Below are positions 43,830 through 55,011 of a stretch of 64,000 nucleotides of DNA, one piece after another. The DNA is taken from contig CAHIKZ030000027.1 of the NCBI GenBank assembly GCA_903632075.3, positions 665,001-729,000 on the forward strand. The letters run 5' to 3'. The stretch comes from Acanthosepion pharaonis (lineage: Eukaryota; Mollusca; Cephalopoda; Sepiida; Sepiidae). Below the pieces are notes generated by a model, which ran no database searches, was not told where the DNA came from, and saw only the letters and a program-made list of their open reading frames with translations. A program made the translations under genes and the position numbers. The first letter of the stretch is position 1. Every line of letters begins with the position of its first letter.

Positions 43830-44420
43830 AAAAAAAAAGTATTTTATTTTATTAAATTTTGGTTGAAAATCTTTTTTTTTGGCATCAACGGTCAGCCAAA
43901 GATTACTGTTTTAGTGCTTTTTTTCTGGTACAAAGCACATTGATTTGGAAATTCTTGCAAATATCAAATTGTCAGATTTTAATGAAACTTTCAGGACTTA
44001 TTCACAAAGGAATTAAATTATTTTTGAATTTTTTTTTTTTTTTTTTAAAATGTTACCACCCACCACTTATCTAATTTCAAGAAATTAAATTTTAATTGCA
44101 AAATTTGTTTTAGTTATAAGCAGGACTCCTTAGAGAATCATTTTTTTTTTTTTTTCAAACAGTTACTCATTTATCAAAAATCTGCTCCAAATCATAAAAT
44201 AAAAATGCAATAAAACTGACATTTTTTTTTAATTAGAAAAGTTTTTAAAATTCCTCTATAAATAAGATTTAAGGACATACTGTTTTAAGAAAAATTTTTT
44301 TGGAGAAATAATGGATTTTTAAAAGACATTTTCATTTTCTTTTTTAATTTGAATAATTTAGTTTCAAATCTTAAAATTCTGCATTACTTTAATTGCATTA
44401 AATGATATTATTAAGTAAAA
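43830..44420 (+). repeat. AT-rich dispersed repeat, partner of 38,080-38,850
   Basis: Inverted relative to the copy at 38 kb, with the same block order. It lacks one arm of the 38.3-kb hairpin. The frame 43,859-44,074 in it is not protein-like. Confidence 0.6.
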
Positions 44421-45060
44421 TCAAAAATTGAAAATCTTAATACAAACTGTTATAGACCAAGTTTTTTAAAATAATTTTTTTTAGTTTATAAACATTCTTA
44501 TTTTTCTTAGTATGAGCAACCGTATATGCATTATGAGAATATAAGAGTGATAACTATAGAAAATTTAGGTTCAACATTCCTAAAATTAGATTACAGAGAA
44601 TATTTTTTAACATTAAGTACGTAAAAAATTTTATAAAAGAACAGTCATCACAGTCAAACACATTAACATAACTGCTGTCAATTAAAAACTCGGCTACTAT
44701 TTGGTTTAAAAATGCATTTTTTGTGTTATTTTAAACTTGTTTTTATTACAAATCAGATTATACTTTAAATCAGTGAATATTTCTCAAAGCTTCAGAAAGT
44801 ATATTTTATTTTTGAAAGATTTTTTTAATCAAGAGAATTACATTGCAATAAAAGACAATGAAAAAAGGGTACTAATCAGTTATTTTAGCAAATAAAATAT
44901 AATAAATAAATTGATTCCAATCAGTATAATTTCTGTTTAAAATACACCAAAGTATTTTATTTACTATAAATAGTAAATTTAATTCTTTAGCTTTCAATTA
45001 AAGCTTTTTCATCGTTAAAAATTCATTTTAAACCTTGGGTATCATAAATTAGTGGAGGTA

Positions 45061-45138
<78 letters not shown>

Positions 45139-45310
45139 GGTAAACTTTTTCACTCTTTCCCTCCTGCCATTAAAGTTCTATTTTAATTTGGTTTAAATAT
45201 TGCACATAAACACTTTTGGCAATGCTCAAATCCAGTCACACTATTATTTCTCTAATTCATATGTAATACATAAAACTTTAATATCTCAATATTTGACTTC
45301 CATTTAGACT
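44421..45310. other. AT-rich, with long (TA)n
   Basis: (TA)n at 45,063-45,134. Nothing else recognised. Confidence 0.45.
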
Positions 45311-45855
45311 AGGGGTGTTGCACATGTGGTCCTTAGGGGATAGGTAACCCATCGTCTCTTTTATACATTTGCTGTTTGTTATTTTGGGCTTTATAATTTA
45401 ATTTAGTACTTAAAAAGAAAGTTAAACTTTCCTTTAACTTGGAGTTATCGCCCTTGCATACTGAACCGAGAGTTGTTGTTCCTTTACAATTGACGCTATG
45501 AAATAACAAAGGCGGTTATATTAAGTGGATAAATAACACCAAAAATAAACGAGAAAGACTACATTCAACTGAAGAAATGAGGGTTTACTTATGGCACATG
45601 CGACCAAACAGTGAAGAAATTGCGGAAAAAAAAAAAAGAACACCAGGCATAGGTTTCACATTAAATAAGTTGCAAAAATAGTTGAATAGAAACATTGAAA
45701 TAAATTAAGTTCATATTTGTGTGTATTTTTTTTTTTTAAATACAGAGTTTTATTTCATAACATTTAAATGTATACCCTTTAAAAATTTTGCTAAGCATGC
45801 CATATTTTCATTTGGATCGAGGTGTGCCATTGCTTAAATAGGTTGAGAAACACTG
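45311..45855. mobile_element. hAT-like non-autonomous element
   Basis: The right end, read inward, is CAGTGTTTCTCAACC, a common hAT-type terminus, preceded by a GGCACACCTCGATCC block. The left end GGGGTGTTGCACATGTGG has the CAGGGGTG-like look of hAT tips. ACTAGGG at both edges (about 45,309 and 45,853) may be a target duplication. The interior has no transposase. The ends are not good inverse copies of each other, so this may be two fragments. Confidence 0.4.
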
Positions 45856-45918
45856 CACTAGGGAAGATGTAATCTTCAAATCTCTTACACATATAAAGGT
45901 ATCTCAATTGGACCTATT

Positions 45919-46260
45919 ATGTCAACAGTACAAATGAACATTGTATCAACTAGGCTCTTAGTGTTCACAACCCAATTTGGTTTTTGTTCTGGTAAGGGGT
46001 GTAATGATGGCATGTTATCAAACTATTCCAGGAAATCGCATACTACTCTAATAGAAAATTGTATACCTGCTATTGTTAATCGCACAGCAGCATATGACCA
46101 CATTAATAGAGATTTTCTCTTCTCATCCAGTAGAAAATATTTTATAAACTCCACTAAATGTCTAGATCTGATAGAGGAAGAATATTTGTTCTCAAAATTG
46201 TACATGTCTAGCAAGGACCCCAAATAACAAAACATTACAAACATCATCAGAAGTACAAAG
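45919..46260 (+). mobile_element. LINE RT fragment
   Basis: The frame 45919-46227 reads QFGFCSGKGCNDGMLS and IPAIVNRTAAYDHINRDFLF, the two RT blocks that normally read QFGFRxGxGxxD and DxxxAFDxVxR. The first catalytic Asp is replaced by Asn (VNRTAAYD). It is short, isolated and broken, and differs from the Jockey-like copies in the window. Confidence 0.55.
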
Positions 46261-46799
46261 GAATGAGAAACCTGATGTAACTTCTTCCTAGACTAATTCT
46301 CTGCATAGATACAAGCACAAATGTGAAGAGATGGATACTGTTCATTTAAGTATTCCATACAATATTCCAAACATATCTACAAATAGAAAAGAGCATTCTT
46401 GCTTTCCCCCCTAGAAATATCTAAACTGTCTGCTGTTTCAAACCCCCTTTTCAGATCAATGGTTACAAAAGGCTTTGAGCATGTGAAGCATGTGGGTCTT
46501 AGTGAAGATCATGATTCTTGGATGCTTGTAGACTAGTGCTACAGAATTTCAAAGAACTGTACCCAAATAACAGAAACCACATCACCTGAGAACTTTCAAC
46601 AGCAGCAATAATCAAAATGGATATAACATGTAACTCAAAGAGAGAATGACAATCAAGATGTTGATGTTACACAATATTTCAAATGAAAGGTTAGGAAGAA
46701 TCCCCCACCCATCATTAATACTGGAAGGAGCGATAACAGTTACTGAACTTGAGAAATCTATTTTTCTGAAAAATTGTTTTAATAAAAATTTTTTTTTTA
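46261..46799. other. unassigned
   Basis: Possibly further decayed LINE sequence; no block can be named. Confidence 0.3.
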
Positions 46800-48050
46800 T
46801 AAATTTCAAATAAAAGTATCACTGGCTGCTTGGTCAATGAATGCTGAATGTTTCCTTATGAGGAAATGGCTAATGTTACTATTATCAGAGCAGTTAATGA
46901 AGGATGTTGTATGGTACTGAAAAAAAATGTAAAATCTTGTACTTCTTTGCTGAATTGAATAGAAAATCCAACAGGATTTGCATGCTACAAGATAGCTGTG
47001 GCAAAAGAATAGAACATTGGAAAACATTCAATAATCTGTCATACATATGATGGATATAATGGAAAGTTATCAGAAATTTGAGGAGTTGGAGAAATCATTT
47101 AAAAGCCAACAGTTGGTATTCAAATGTGTTTGTTAAGTCAATGATGCTGCAATTAAAGGATTGCTATGTTTATCAAAGCCATTTTCAGAAGTTAATTTTA
47201 TGCATGTTGGCGGCCACAGAAGATATTAGCCTGCAAAAGCAGCATGCATAAGCCTCTTGGGAAATACAGTTGCAGAAAGAATTGATGTATTATCAACAAC
47301 CAACTTAAAGATAAAATTGTTTACAATATTTTTGCTGCATTTGATGAAAGTACAAATCAAAGTCATATAGCACAATTTACTGTTTTATAAATAAGATGAA
47401 AACATGCTTAATGTCTGCAGAATTTGTGAAACTGATACCAATTAAAAGATATCAAAAGGGGGAAATCATCTTTGTAATTTTGGTAAAGGCACTGAATAAA
47501 ACAGGTGCTGGCTGGAAACAAACAGTCTTGCTACAGATGTTGCACCACAAGTGATTGGCAACAAAATTAAAGAAAAAAAAAAACCATGTGCTATGACCTC
47601 AAGCCACCCATTTTATGTTTTCTGCTTTATACATTTTAGAAGTGTTTTGCAACAAAATATTAAAGATGAACAATGGAATAGATGTTATCAACTGCTTATC
47701 AGAGGAAAGTCATAGTAAACATGGACTATTGTTTACTGGTTAAAGTGATTTTTAGAAAATGCAGTGTGAAATGGTGCTATTTATGCAACTGAAAAGAAGA
47801 AATGCACAAGAACTGATAAAAAATGAACTGGCTAAAAATCTTTCACAGTTGACCCAAATGCAAAGAGGGGAAACTATGTCAAAATTTTATGACTATTTGT
47901 GTCTGAGATAAGATTTGAGCACTGTGTCCTTTGTCTATTATGAGTGTCTGATTTGGGCATCAAGAAGAGCATCAAGCTTTGTAATAACTTAGCTGAAATC
48001 AATATGACAAATCATTAGACTGCTTTTGTAAAAGATTAATCCCAGTCCTC
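46800..48050 (+). pseudogene. hAT-type transposase (GTF2IRD2/ZBED-like), heavily decayed
   Basis: Scattered over three frames are blocks in the order typical of domesticated-type hAT transposases: a start with KSFKSQQLVFKC, then AERIDVLSTTNLK, a KMKTCLMSAEF-like block at about 47,395-47,430, LIPIKRYQKGE, GAGWKQTVL, LEVFCNKILKMNNGIDVIN, and KMQCEMVLFMQLKRRNAQEL. Every few dozen codons a stop or indel intervenes. The protein would cut and paste a hAT element. The C-terminal dimerisation domain is not recognised; 48,300-48,480 may hold a trace of it. Confidence 0.55.

Positions 48051-48055
<5 letters not shown>

Positions 48056-48118
<63 letters not shown>
48056..48118. repeat. (TA)n microsatellite
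   Basis: Pure TA array following the hAT remnant. Confidence 0.95.
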
Positions 48119-48124
<6 letters not shown>

Positions 48125-48905
48125 AAAAATACATATGTTTTTGAAAAACCAACCACCAGGTGATAATATTATGCACAAGGCTCAAAAGCATTTCATGCCA
48201 ATTTCAACACAGAAAAGCATATCAAATTTTTCAAGTTAATGAAAACCAAAAAAGATTTGACTTTAAAAAAAAAAAAAAAAGTCATTTTTTTTTCTTATGA
48301 TTCTCTATCAGTGATGGTAGAAGAACATTTAAGTCAGAATTAACTCAGCTCTTGTGTAATTCTAAATTGAGGAACAAGTTTTCAAGTGTCAATGTTGGCA
48401 AAGTCTTGGGCTAAATTATCCTAGAAGTAAATGTTTGGAAGCACATCCAGTTGAACTATTCAATTTGATAAAGTTTAACATGTCTCAACATCAAGTTACT
48501 GAACTGTAATGGTCAATACCAAGAAGTAACAAGTATCAGGAAGCAGTAGTACAAGATATAAGACTAATAAAAAACACTTGACTTTTTTTCTTTTTTTATA
48601 GATCTTCAAAGTAGTATCAGAGTAGAAGAAATCCATATTTCTTATACCTGATTGCAAGTTGCTCAGTCTTGCCTGCATGCTGTCTATTCACATCTAGATC
48701 ACCATTCTTGATTTACATATTTGTTGGACCATACCAATCCTGGCACAAAGCTACATTCATTTGAATTTGACAAACATGTTCACAAGACAAACATGTTAAC
48801 CACTGTAGTTGGAGTTGCACCCTTTTGAATTCCATTTAATCACAAATTTAAAATATATGAAAATAATCCAAATAATTTTGAAACCACATTTTAAAGCTGT
48901 GAAAA
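48119..48905. other. AT-rich, possible hAT tail
   Basis: No confident feature. Weak resemblance of 48,330-48,480 to the end of hAT transposases. Confidence 0.25.
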
Positions 48906-49110
48906 AAATGGTGTGTGTGTATATATATATATATATATAAAGAAAAATACTCTTAAGGTATGCTATATGTATAGGATAAAGTGCTCAATATCAGAGATAG
49001 AGCATGTGTAAATATAAAAGTGAACATTGAAGTCAACACTTAGAGGCGACATGCTGTTTCATGCTAGATGCAATCGTCAGGCTACCTGATGAAATGCTCA
49101 CTTATATATA
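48906..49110 (-). repeat. small hammerhead-bearing repeat (retrozyme-like)
   Basis: Minus strand: a hammerhead core at the right end, then GTGTTGACTTCAATGTTCAC, a TTTACACATGCTC stretch, TCTGATATTGAGCACTTTAT, and a TA-rich end next to a (TA)n array (48,918-48,940). It has no coding capacity. Related copies at 29.3 kb and 17.2 kb have a decayed core. Small, non-coding, hammerhead-carrying repeats that yield circular RNAs (retrozymes) are known from metazoans including molluscs; that this is one is an inference. Confidence 0.5.
49036..49096 (-). ncRNA. hammerhead ribozyme, complete core
   Basis: Minus strand: CTGACGA (49,080-49,074), stem II TGC-ATCTA-GCA, GAAAC (49,060-49,056), stem III ACA-GCA-TGT, then the GTC cleavage triplet at 49,050-49,048. 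All invariant core words and both internal stems are present. Predicted cleavage lies between 49,048 and 49,047. Stem I begins with two GC pairs (GC before the core, GC after the site) and then needs a bulge. Confidence 0.75.
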
Positions 49111-49189
49111 TATGGTGCGATGGGTAAATTGTTGCCATTTTATATTTTTAATTTTGCGTTGTTTGTTTTTGATTCTGTTGACTGTGAGA

Positions 49190-49830
49190 AAAAGAGAAAC
49201 ATAATATAATTCACTCCACCAGAAATTTGGAAATGACATCCTATTCTGCTTGACATTCTCACTGGAAGCTCCAATACAACCATTTCAGAGTTTGGGTGTC
49301 AATCTGAGGAGAGTGCAGAGGATTCAGAATGAGTTGGAGGAGTCTAATGGTGATTACAAAGGCATTTGGAGTGATCACTAGTAATGGCAACATTATGCCT
49401 CCATTCATCTTCCCACAGGGCCTCAGACTCAATATGGAGGCTTACATCAAGTGCCTTGAGGAGGTAGTGCTGCCCCGGATCAAGAGGGGGGCTGCAAGAA
49501 GACCCTATGCCTGGCAATAGTACTCTGCACCATGCCACACAAACGGGAGAACACAGACATGGCTGTCAAACAATTTCTGCAAAAACATCACCCCTTAAAT
49601 CTGGCGACCTAACTCCCACAGACTGCAACTACTTGATTATTATATGTGAGGTGTAGTTGAGCTAGAAACCAACAAAACTCCTTGTAACACCAAAGATGAA
49701 CTGAAGGCAAGGATTATGGCAGTATTCAACAACTTAAACAAGACTGTCAAGATGAGTTGCAGGAGATTCTGAAGCCATCTGGAAGCCATAGTTGAAGCCA
49801 ATGGTGATTTTATTGAATAAATTTACTCTT
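49190..49830 (+). pseudogene. mariner-like transposase, C-terminal part
   Basis: The frame 49329-49520 reads FGVITSNGNIMPPFIFPQGL and MEAYIKCLEEVVLPRIKRGA. Then, with stops in between, come a SAPCHTNGRTQ block (second catalytic region), LDYYM, a TNKTPCNTKDELKARIM block and AIVEANGDFIE. This is a Tc1/mariner superfamily transposase of the kind with an SAPCHT and PLDYYVWG signature. The N-terminal DNA-binding part is lost. The Asp before SAPCHT is replaced by a stop-containing stretch (WQ*YSAPCH), so it is dead. Confidence 0.6.
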
Positions 49831-49928
49831 TAGTATTTCAAGATTTTTGTATAATTCTGTTAAAATGAGATGTCAGTGTTATTTTCATTTTAGCATAATT
49901 TAGACAACTTATCCATTCCAGTCTCTGT

Positions 49929-49929
49929 C

Positions 49930-49976
<47 letters not shown>
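49929..49976. repeat. (TG)n(TA)n microsatellite
   Basis: Compound dinucleotide array. Confidence 0.95.
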
Positions 49977-49981
<5 letters not shown>

Positions 49982-52900
49982 AGGTGATGATTCAACAGAA
50001 TATATATATATATATAAATAAATGGTAAATGAATATTTACTTTTTTACTCTTATCAGTATCAACATACAAACTTAGCAAAACATGTCACACATGATAGTG
50101 CTAAAAACTAAGATACTGTTTATATATGTAGAGTAGATTTGTCTTTCATTGCAATTCCAACTGGAATTGCTTGTATTGATACCTTTTATAATAAAGGCAT
50201 TTCAATAAATATAGGTCAAATATAAAAATATATTAAACTCCTACAATATTGAACAGTGCTTCACAATCCTGACGAGAGTAGAGGATAACATTTGTGCTGA
50301 TTTGTTCTTATTTCAAAGAAATGTGTCTGCTCTCATATACAGTTGAAGATTTTCCCTACCAAAATTAGTGAGTCTTGAATTATCAATTTTTGAATAAGTA
50401 TAAGCAGTACATTTTTACAAAAAGAGTTATCCAGACAAGTGAGATATACATTACTAAGTAATGTTGATAGTTTTAAGTGATGAAAACTAGTGAAATTTAA
50501 ACTGTACAAAATTAGATATATAACTAAATGTAAAATTAAAGAATTTAATTTTTTTTGTAACTCTTTTCAAAATTAAGCATGTTAAGTGTTTGGAAAAGTG
50601 TAGGAGAGAACTTACTGTTACATTTGTTTTTTTAAATATTTATTTTCAAGTCTCAAGACAAAAAATTAAACATGGTAAAATATCAGTTAAAAAGAATAAT
50701 GTAGATTTGTAGATCAAAAAATTCAACAATGATAACAACAAAATTTTTAATTCAAGTAGAATTTTAAAATAAAAGCAAAAAACTGACAAGATATTGTTGT
50801 TAATAAATCACTTCATTTCATGATAATGCAATATAGATGGGCATGGACCTGAAAATTCTCACTAATGTGAGAATTTTTGGGTCCATGCCCAATGTCCATG
50901 GAATTTGTGGCTGACCCACTTCCACCCAATCTGTCCAAACATCAGATTTTAATCACTTTTTCGTCAAGCCAAGAAATTTTCAGTACCCCCCTTCATATAA
51001 ACAGACATAAAAATACAGAATCCAGAACAAACCTATAAAACTTTTAAGACCCATTAATCAACAAGCAAACAAATGAGAAAAATCCTTGCTGTAATAAAAA
51101 ATACATTTTTCAGAAGTACTGAAAATCAAAACATTATTTCCTCGCACACACATAAAATGAAAGTAAATGTAAACAATATTTCAGGTAATAAATTTTAATA
51201 AATTTTCTTTCAGGTTAAAAAGAAAGAAAAAAAGTATGGAAAATATTTCCATAATGTAAACACATTTGTTCTTTAGCTCAATAAAAAGCACTTGTTAATA
51301 AAGCAGGTGTGGAATAACACAGTATTCTAGAGCACACCAATACGAAATGGGATCAGAAACTAATCCCACTAAATGAGATCTAGAATGAGTCACAAACATT
51401 ACAATGAGAAATTCATGAAAGTTATAATTCATACTATAAGGCCATTTTTTTTCTCTTAATAAATTTGTTTTGGGATTTATAATGGCTGGAAAATTGGAGT
51501 CTTAAATTGGAGTGAAAGAAAAAGTAAGTTTACAGTATTTTTTTTTTCTTGCTCATTTAAAAAAATTCTTTTGTAGAAGAAAAAAATAATCAGTGTGAAA
51601 AGATTCATTTTCTTGTGTAAGTCAATGCAAAATGTCTCAGAGATAAACAATGCACACGATTGTAATTTTACTTTAAAAGAACTCTTGGCAGTTTTCTTAT
51701 TTTGCTTTTTAAAAATAAAAATGTCAACAAAGTCAATGATATACAATTATTGAGTATTTAAAGTAAAAAGCAATTAACAGATTTCAAGTTACTGAGGTCA
51801 GTTACTGGAAGTTGGAAGACCCACAAAGCATCTTGATGAAAAATAAATTTTAAAAATTGTTAAAAGAATACAGACAGCTAACCAGAATCAATATTATGAT
51901 TACAATTTGATTTTTCTTTTTTTAAAAGTCAGCAAAATTTTCATTTCTACTTAAAAAAAAAAAAAAAATAAATAAAATCAAATAAAATCAAAGCTCAAAT
52001 CATTTTCTTTTTCCCTACATATATTTAAAAGCAAAATTTTACCCTAATCATTTCACCATAAAAAAATTGAAAAACAAGTCACACATACACACACACTTTA
52101 TAAAGACTATAAGATGACTGTGGCAAGTTCTGAAAGAATTACGAAATAAAGCTACATATTCTAATTAACATATCCCAGTAGTGATTCAATAGATTCAAGA
52201 GTTATATTATTAAAGTTTCTTGAAATTACAAGAAATTACATGTTGATAAGATTAGCCAATAAGTTTTATTTTCTCTAAATTAATTTGCAGTAAATCAATA
52301 ATCAAGCTTAATGAAAGTATTTTCTTTAACACTTCATTGTAAATTGGAAATTAATACCTGAGAGATAATAGGAAAAAAAGCTGATGAGTTTTATTAAAAA
52401 TAAAGTAAAAATGCTATAAACTTATTTAGACAACCAACTGAAGTTAATATTCCAAGGCCATTTGGCTATGAAAGACATTCAAATAAAACTATAAACGAGG
52501 TTGATAGTAAATATGGTCCCTGCTACTTATTCAAGCAACAAATAGCAGTCTCCCTTAATTCCTTCTTTTCTAAAAGATCAGTTACAAGTGAAGACCACGT
52601 AGAGAGAAAAAACAAATATTGCCAAGCAATTCTTTGTTTTGTTCTCTACTTTCAACCAAATTTTTCTGCAAAATGTGTTTATGCTTCAAATGTATGCAGT
52701 GAGAGCATTTTACAGAGCTATACTGGTAGGATATCAACCTCTGCCATAGAAATATTTTTCTGCAAATGTAATGTGAAAAAGCATCACTCCACTTCATTTA
52801 CTTATTAACATATCAGACATTCAAGGTACTTTCTAATTTTCTTTTGTGTTGTATTGTTCATCTTCAGTGATTGTGTTAGATTGTGTATTGCTTATAAAGG

Positions 52901-54610
52901 GTAAAGAGCAAAAATCCAGATTACATTTGGTGCATTCCTCATTTTGGTAGCACCTCATAAATCAATAGAAATCAAAGTAGAAGGATTGAATATTGAATTT
53001 ATTTTAATTCAAATAAGGATTTCTTTTCTTCAAGGTAGTAATTTTTTGCTATAAATCTTATTTTTTAATAATTTTACAAAAATAAGAAAAATTTACTTTT
53101 TGCCATTTCCAAAATCCAATATTCTTGTCAAGGATGGTGCAACAAAAATTGAAGTGTCAACTAAAAGTCCTTGGAATTACGATACCTTAATTGACCTCAT
53201 TCTAAATTTATTTATATTTTTTTAATACAGACTTATTTTGGGAAATCAAATGATAAAAGGGAACATTAAAAAGTATTTAACAAGTTCATACAACCAAAAA
53301 AAACTCCTGCAAGTTTTTATTCATTTGCAAAACTAATGAAGTTGAATTATCACTTAAAAAAAAAAAAAAAAATTAACTGATTTTAAAGATCTTATAAAAA
53401 TGTTACTATACCAATTTTTTTTCTCTTTCTACATCTCTATTAACAAAACCTTTAAAACTCTGGCCATTGCTTACTATAATTTAACCAATTAAAATGGGAT
53501 GATGGGCATTAATGATTTAAATTATAAGCAGTGGCCATTAACGCATTATAGGTAGAAATAGGTAGAAATCTATAATACCAGACTTTTTAAAAATAAATGT
53601 ATCTGATTTCTATAATACCAGATTTTATGATGAGCTAAGATAATGTTATATCAAGTGTCCCAGATTAGCACACTAAACTGTTGCTATTGTTTCAGTGATA
53701 CAAGCAGTAGATTTAACTGCTCACCCAAATTCAAAAATCTTATGCTTATTTAATCCCAGGTAAGACTTCTACAAATTGTTTTTAGTATTATTAAGTGTAC
53801 ATTAATAAAAGAATGAAAAAGATAAAAGAATCCAAGTTATTTTACCTATTCTACCCACCTGTAAGCTTTCAAAAATCCACTTTCCAGCATTCACACGTCA
53901 TAATGACATGAAATTAATGAGAGTCAATCTGTAGTTCTCAAATTTTTCTTAAATCTGAAGAGTTCTTACATAAAAAAAATCAAAAGAGAAAATGAATTTC
54001 ATGAGAAAAACTCACAGAACAGTATTTTATGAAAAGCAAAATGTCTTAATATACAAAAAACAATTTTCTTTTAATCTTTTACTCAAATCTCTTAATATTT
54101 TATTCATAATGCATCACACTGTTCATCATTATCTAAAAAATGTTTTTAAAAAAGCCAAAGTAAAATAATTCCATCAATATTTAGTTGACATCTCTATTTC
54201 TTTCTCCCACACACACTTCATAAATTCATAACATTTATGTTGGCCTTGATTCAGACTATGTCTTAGTAGATATCACACACTGAATTGCATTAGCCTAAAA
54301 TAATATATCTGACAAGTAAACCAAGCAGTTCAATTCACTATTTCCTCAAATAAAAAAAGTCAGAAATTACAAGTGTGGGTAAAGAAATATATATTTCAAA
54401 AACATAAACAAAAACAACTAGGAAGAAAGTTTTAAGGAGGTGAAGGTCAAATACAGGAGACAGAAATGCTTTAAAAAAAATAAATAAAAAATAAAAAAAA
54501 TTAATTAAATAGAGGGAACTTTTCTTTCTTTTTTTTTTTTTTAATGAAAGATTGAGGGATAAAACAGTAATGAACATTAAACTGCCATATGTTTAAGTAG
54601 AAAGGCATCA
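49977..54610. other. AT-rich non-coding; includes taxilin 3' UTR at its right end
   Basis: No coding block is recognised over 4.6 kb. The rightmost part must hold the 3' UTR and end of the taxilin gene; a minus-strand AATAAA at about 54,096-54,101 is one possible poly(A) signal among several. One strong hairpin lies at 50,839-50,890. Confidence 0.45.
50839..50890. repeat. 24-bp hairpin with 4-base loop
   Basis: Left arm GGGCATGGACC-TGAAAATTCTCAC, loop TAAT, right arm the inverse. All 24 positions pair if two G-U wobbles are allowed. It stands alone without obvious transposon flanks. Confidence 0.8.
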
Positions 54611-55011
54611 TTATGTAGTTTCAGTGCTTGATTTTACTGGTGCTGTATGGTCAACTAACAGCACTTGTTTATCTGAATTTAAATTTTCCTTATTTGCTGA
54701 ACTGCAACTGCTATTATCACCTACACTGTTGTTACTATGGCAACTTTGTGCTGATGTTGCATTTGTTGTATTATCTGCTACTATATCCATCTTGGGTTCA
54801 GAAGTACTGGATGCAGCAGAACATTCAGAAACAGAGGTGGATGGAATTTCTGTTGGCTGTAAGTCAGGAAGAGAGTCTGTAGCCTGGACTGTGGAGCCCA
54901 TAGCTGGTGTCACGCTGTCTGGAGTAACACAACTCTCTGCAGGGGTGCTATTGTCAGCTGTCACATCTGTCTTTGATGAAGAGTCTGTTACTGGTACCTG
55001 GGCAGGCTCAG
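54611..55011 (-). CDS. taxilin last coding exon (Ser/Thr-rich tail)
   Basis: 401 bp from a C-rich acceptor (CCCCCCAG) to TAA at 54,613-54,611. It encodes about 133 residues rich in Ser, Thr, Ala and Asn with no conserved fold, ending SSTETT. The open frame on the opposite strand (54,624-55,043) is a shadow of this exon. Confidence 0.8.

Noticed and set aside
46023..46247. Minus-strand 74-residue frame
   Set aside because: Antisense of the LINE RT fragment at 45,919-46,260.
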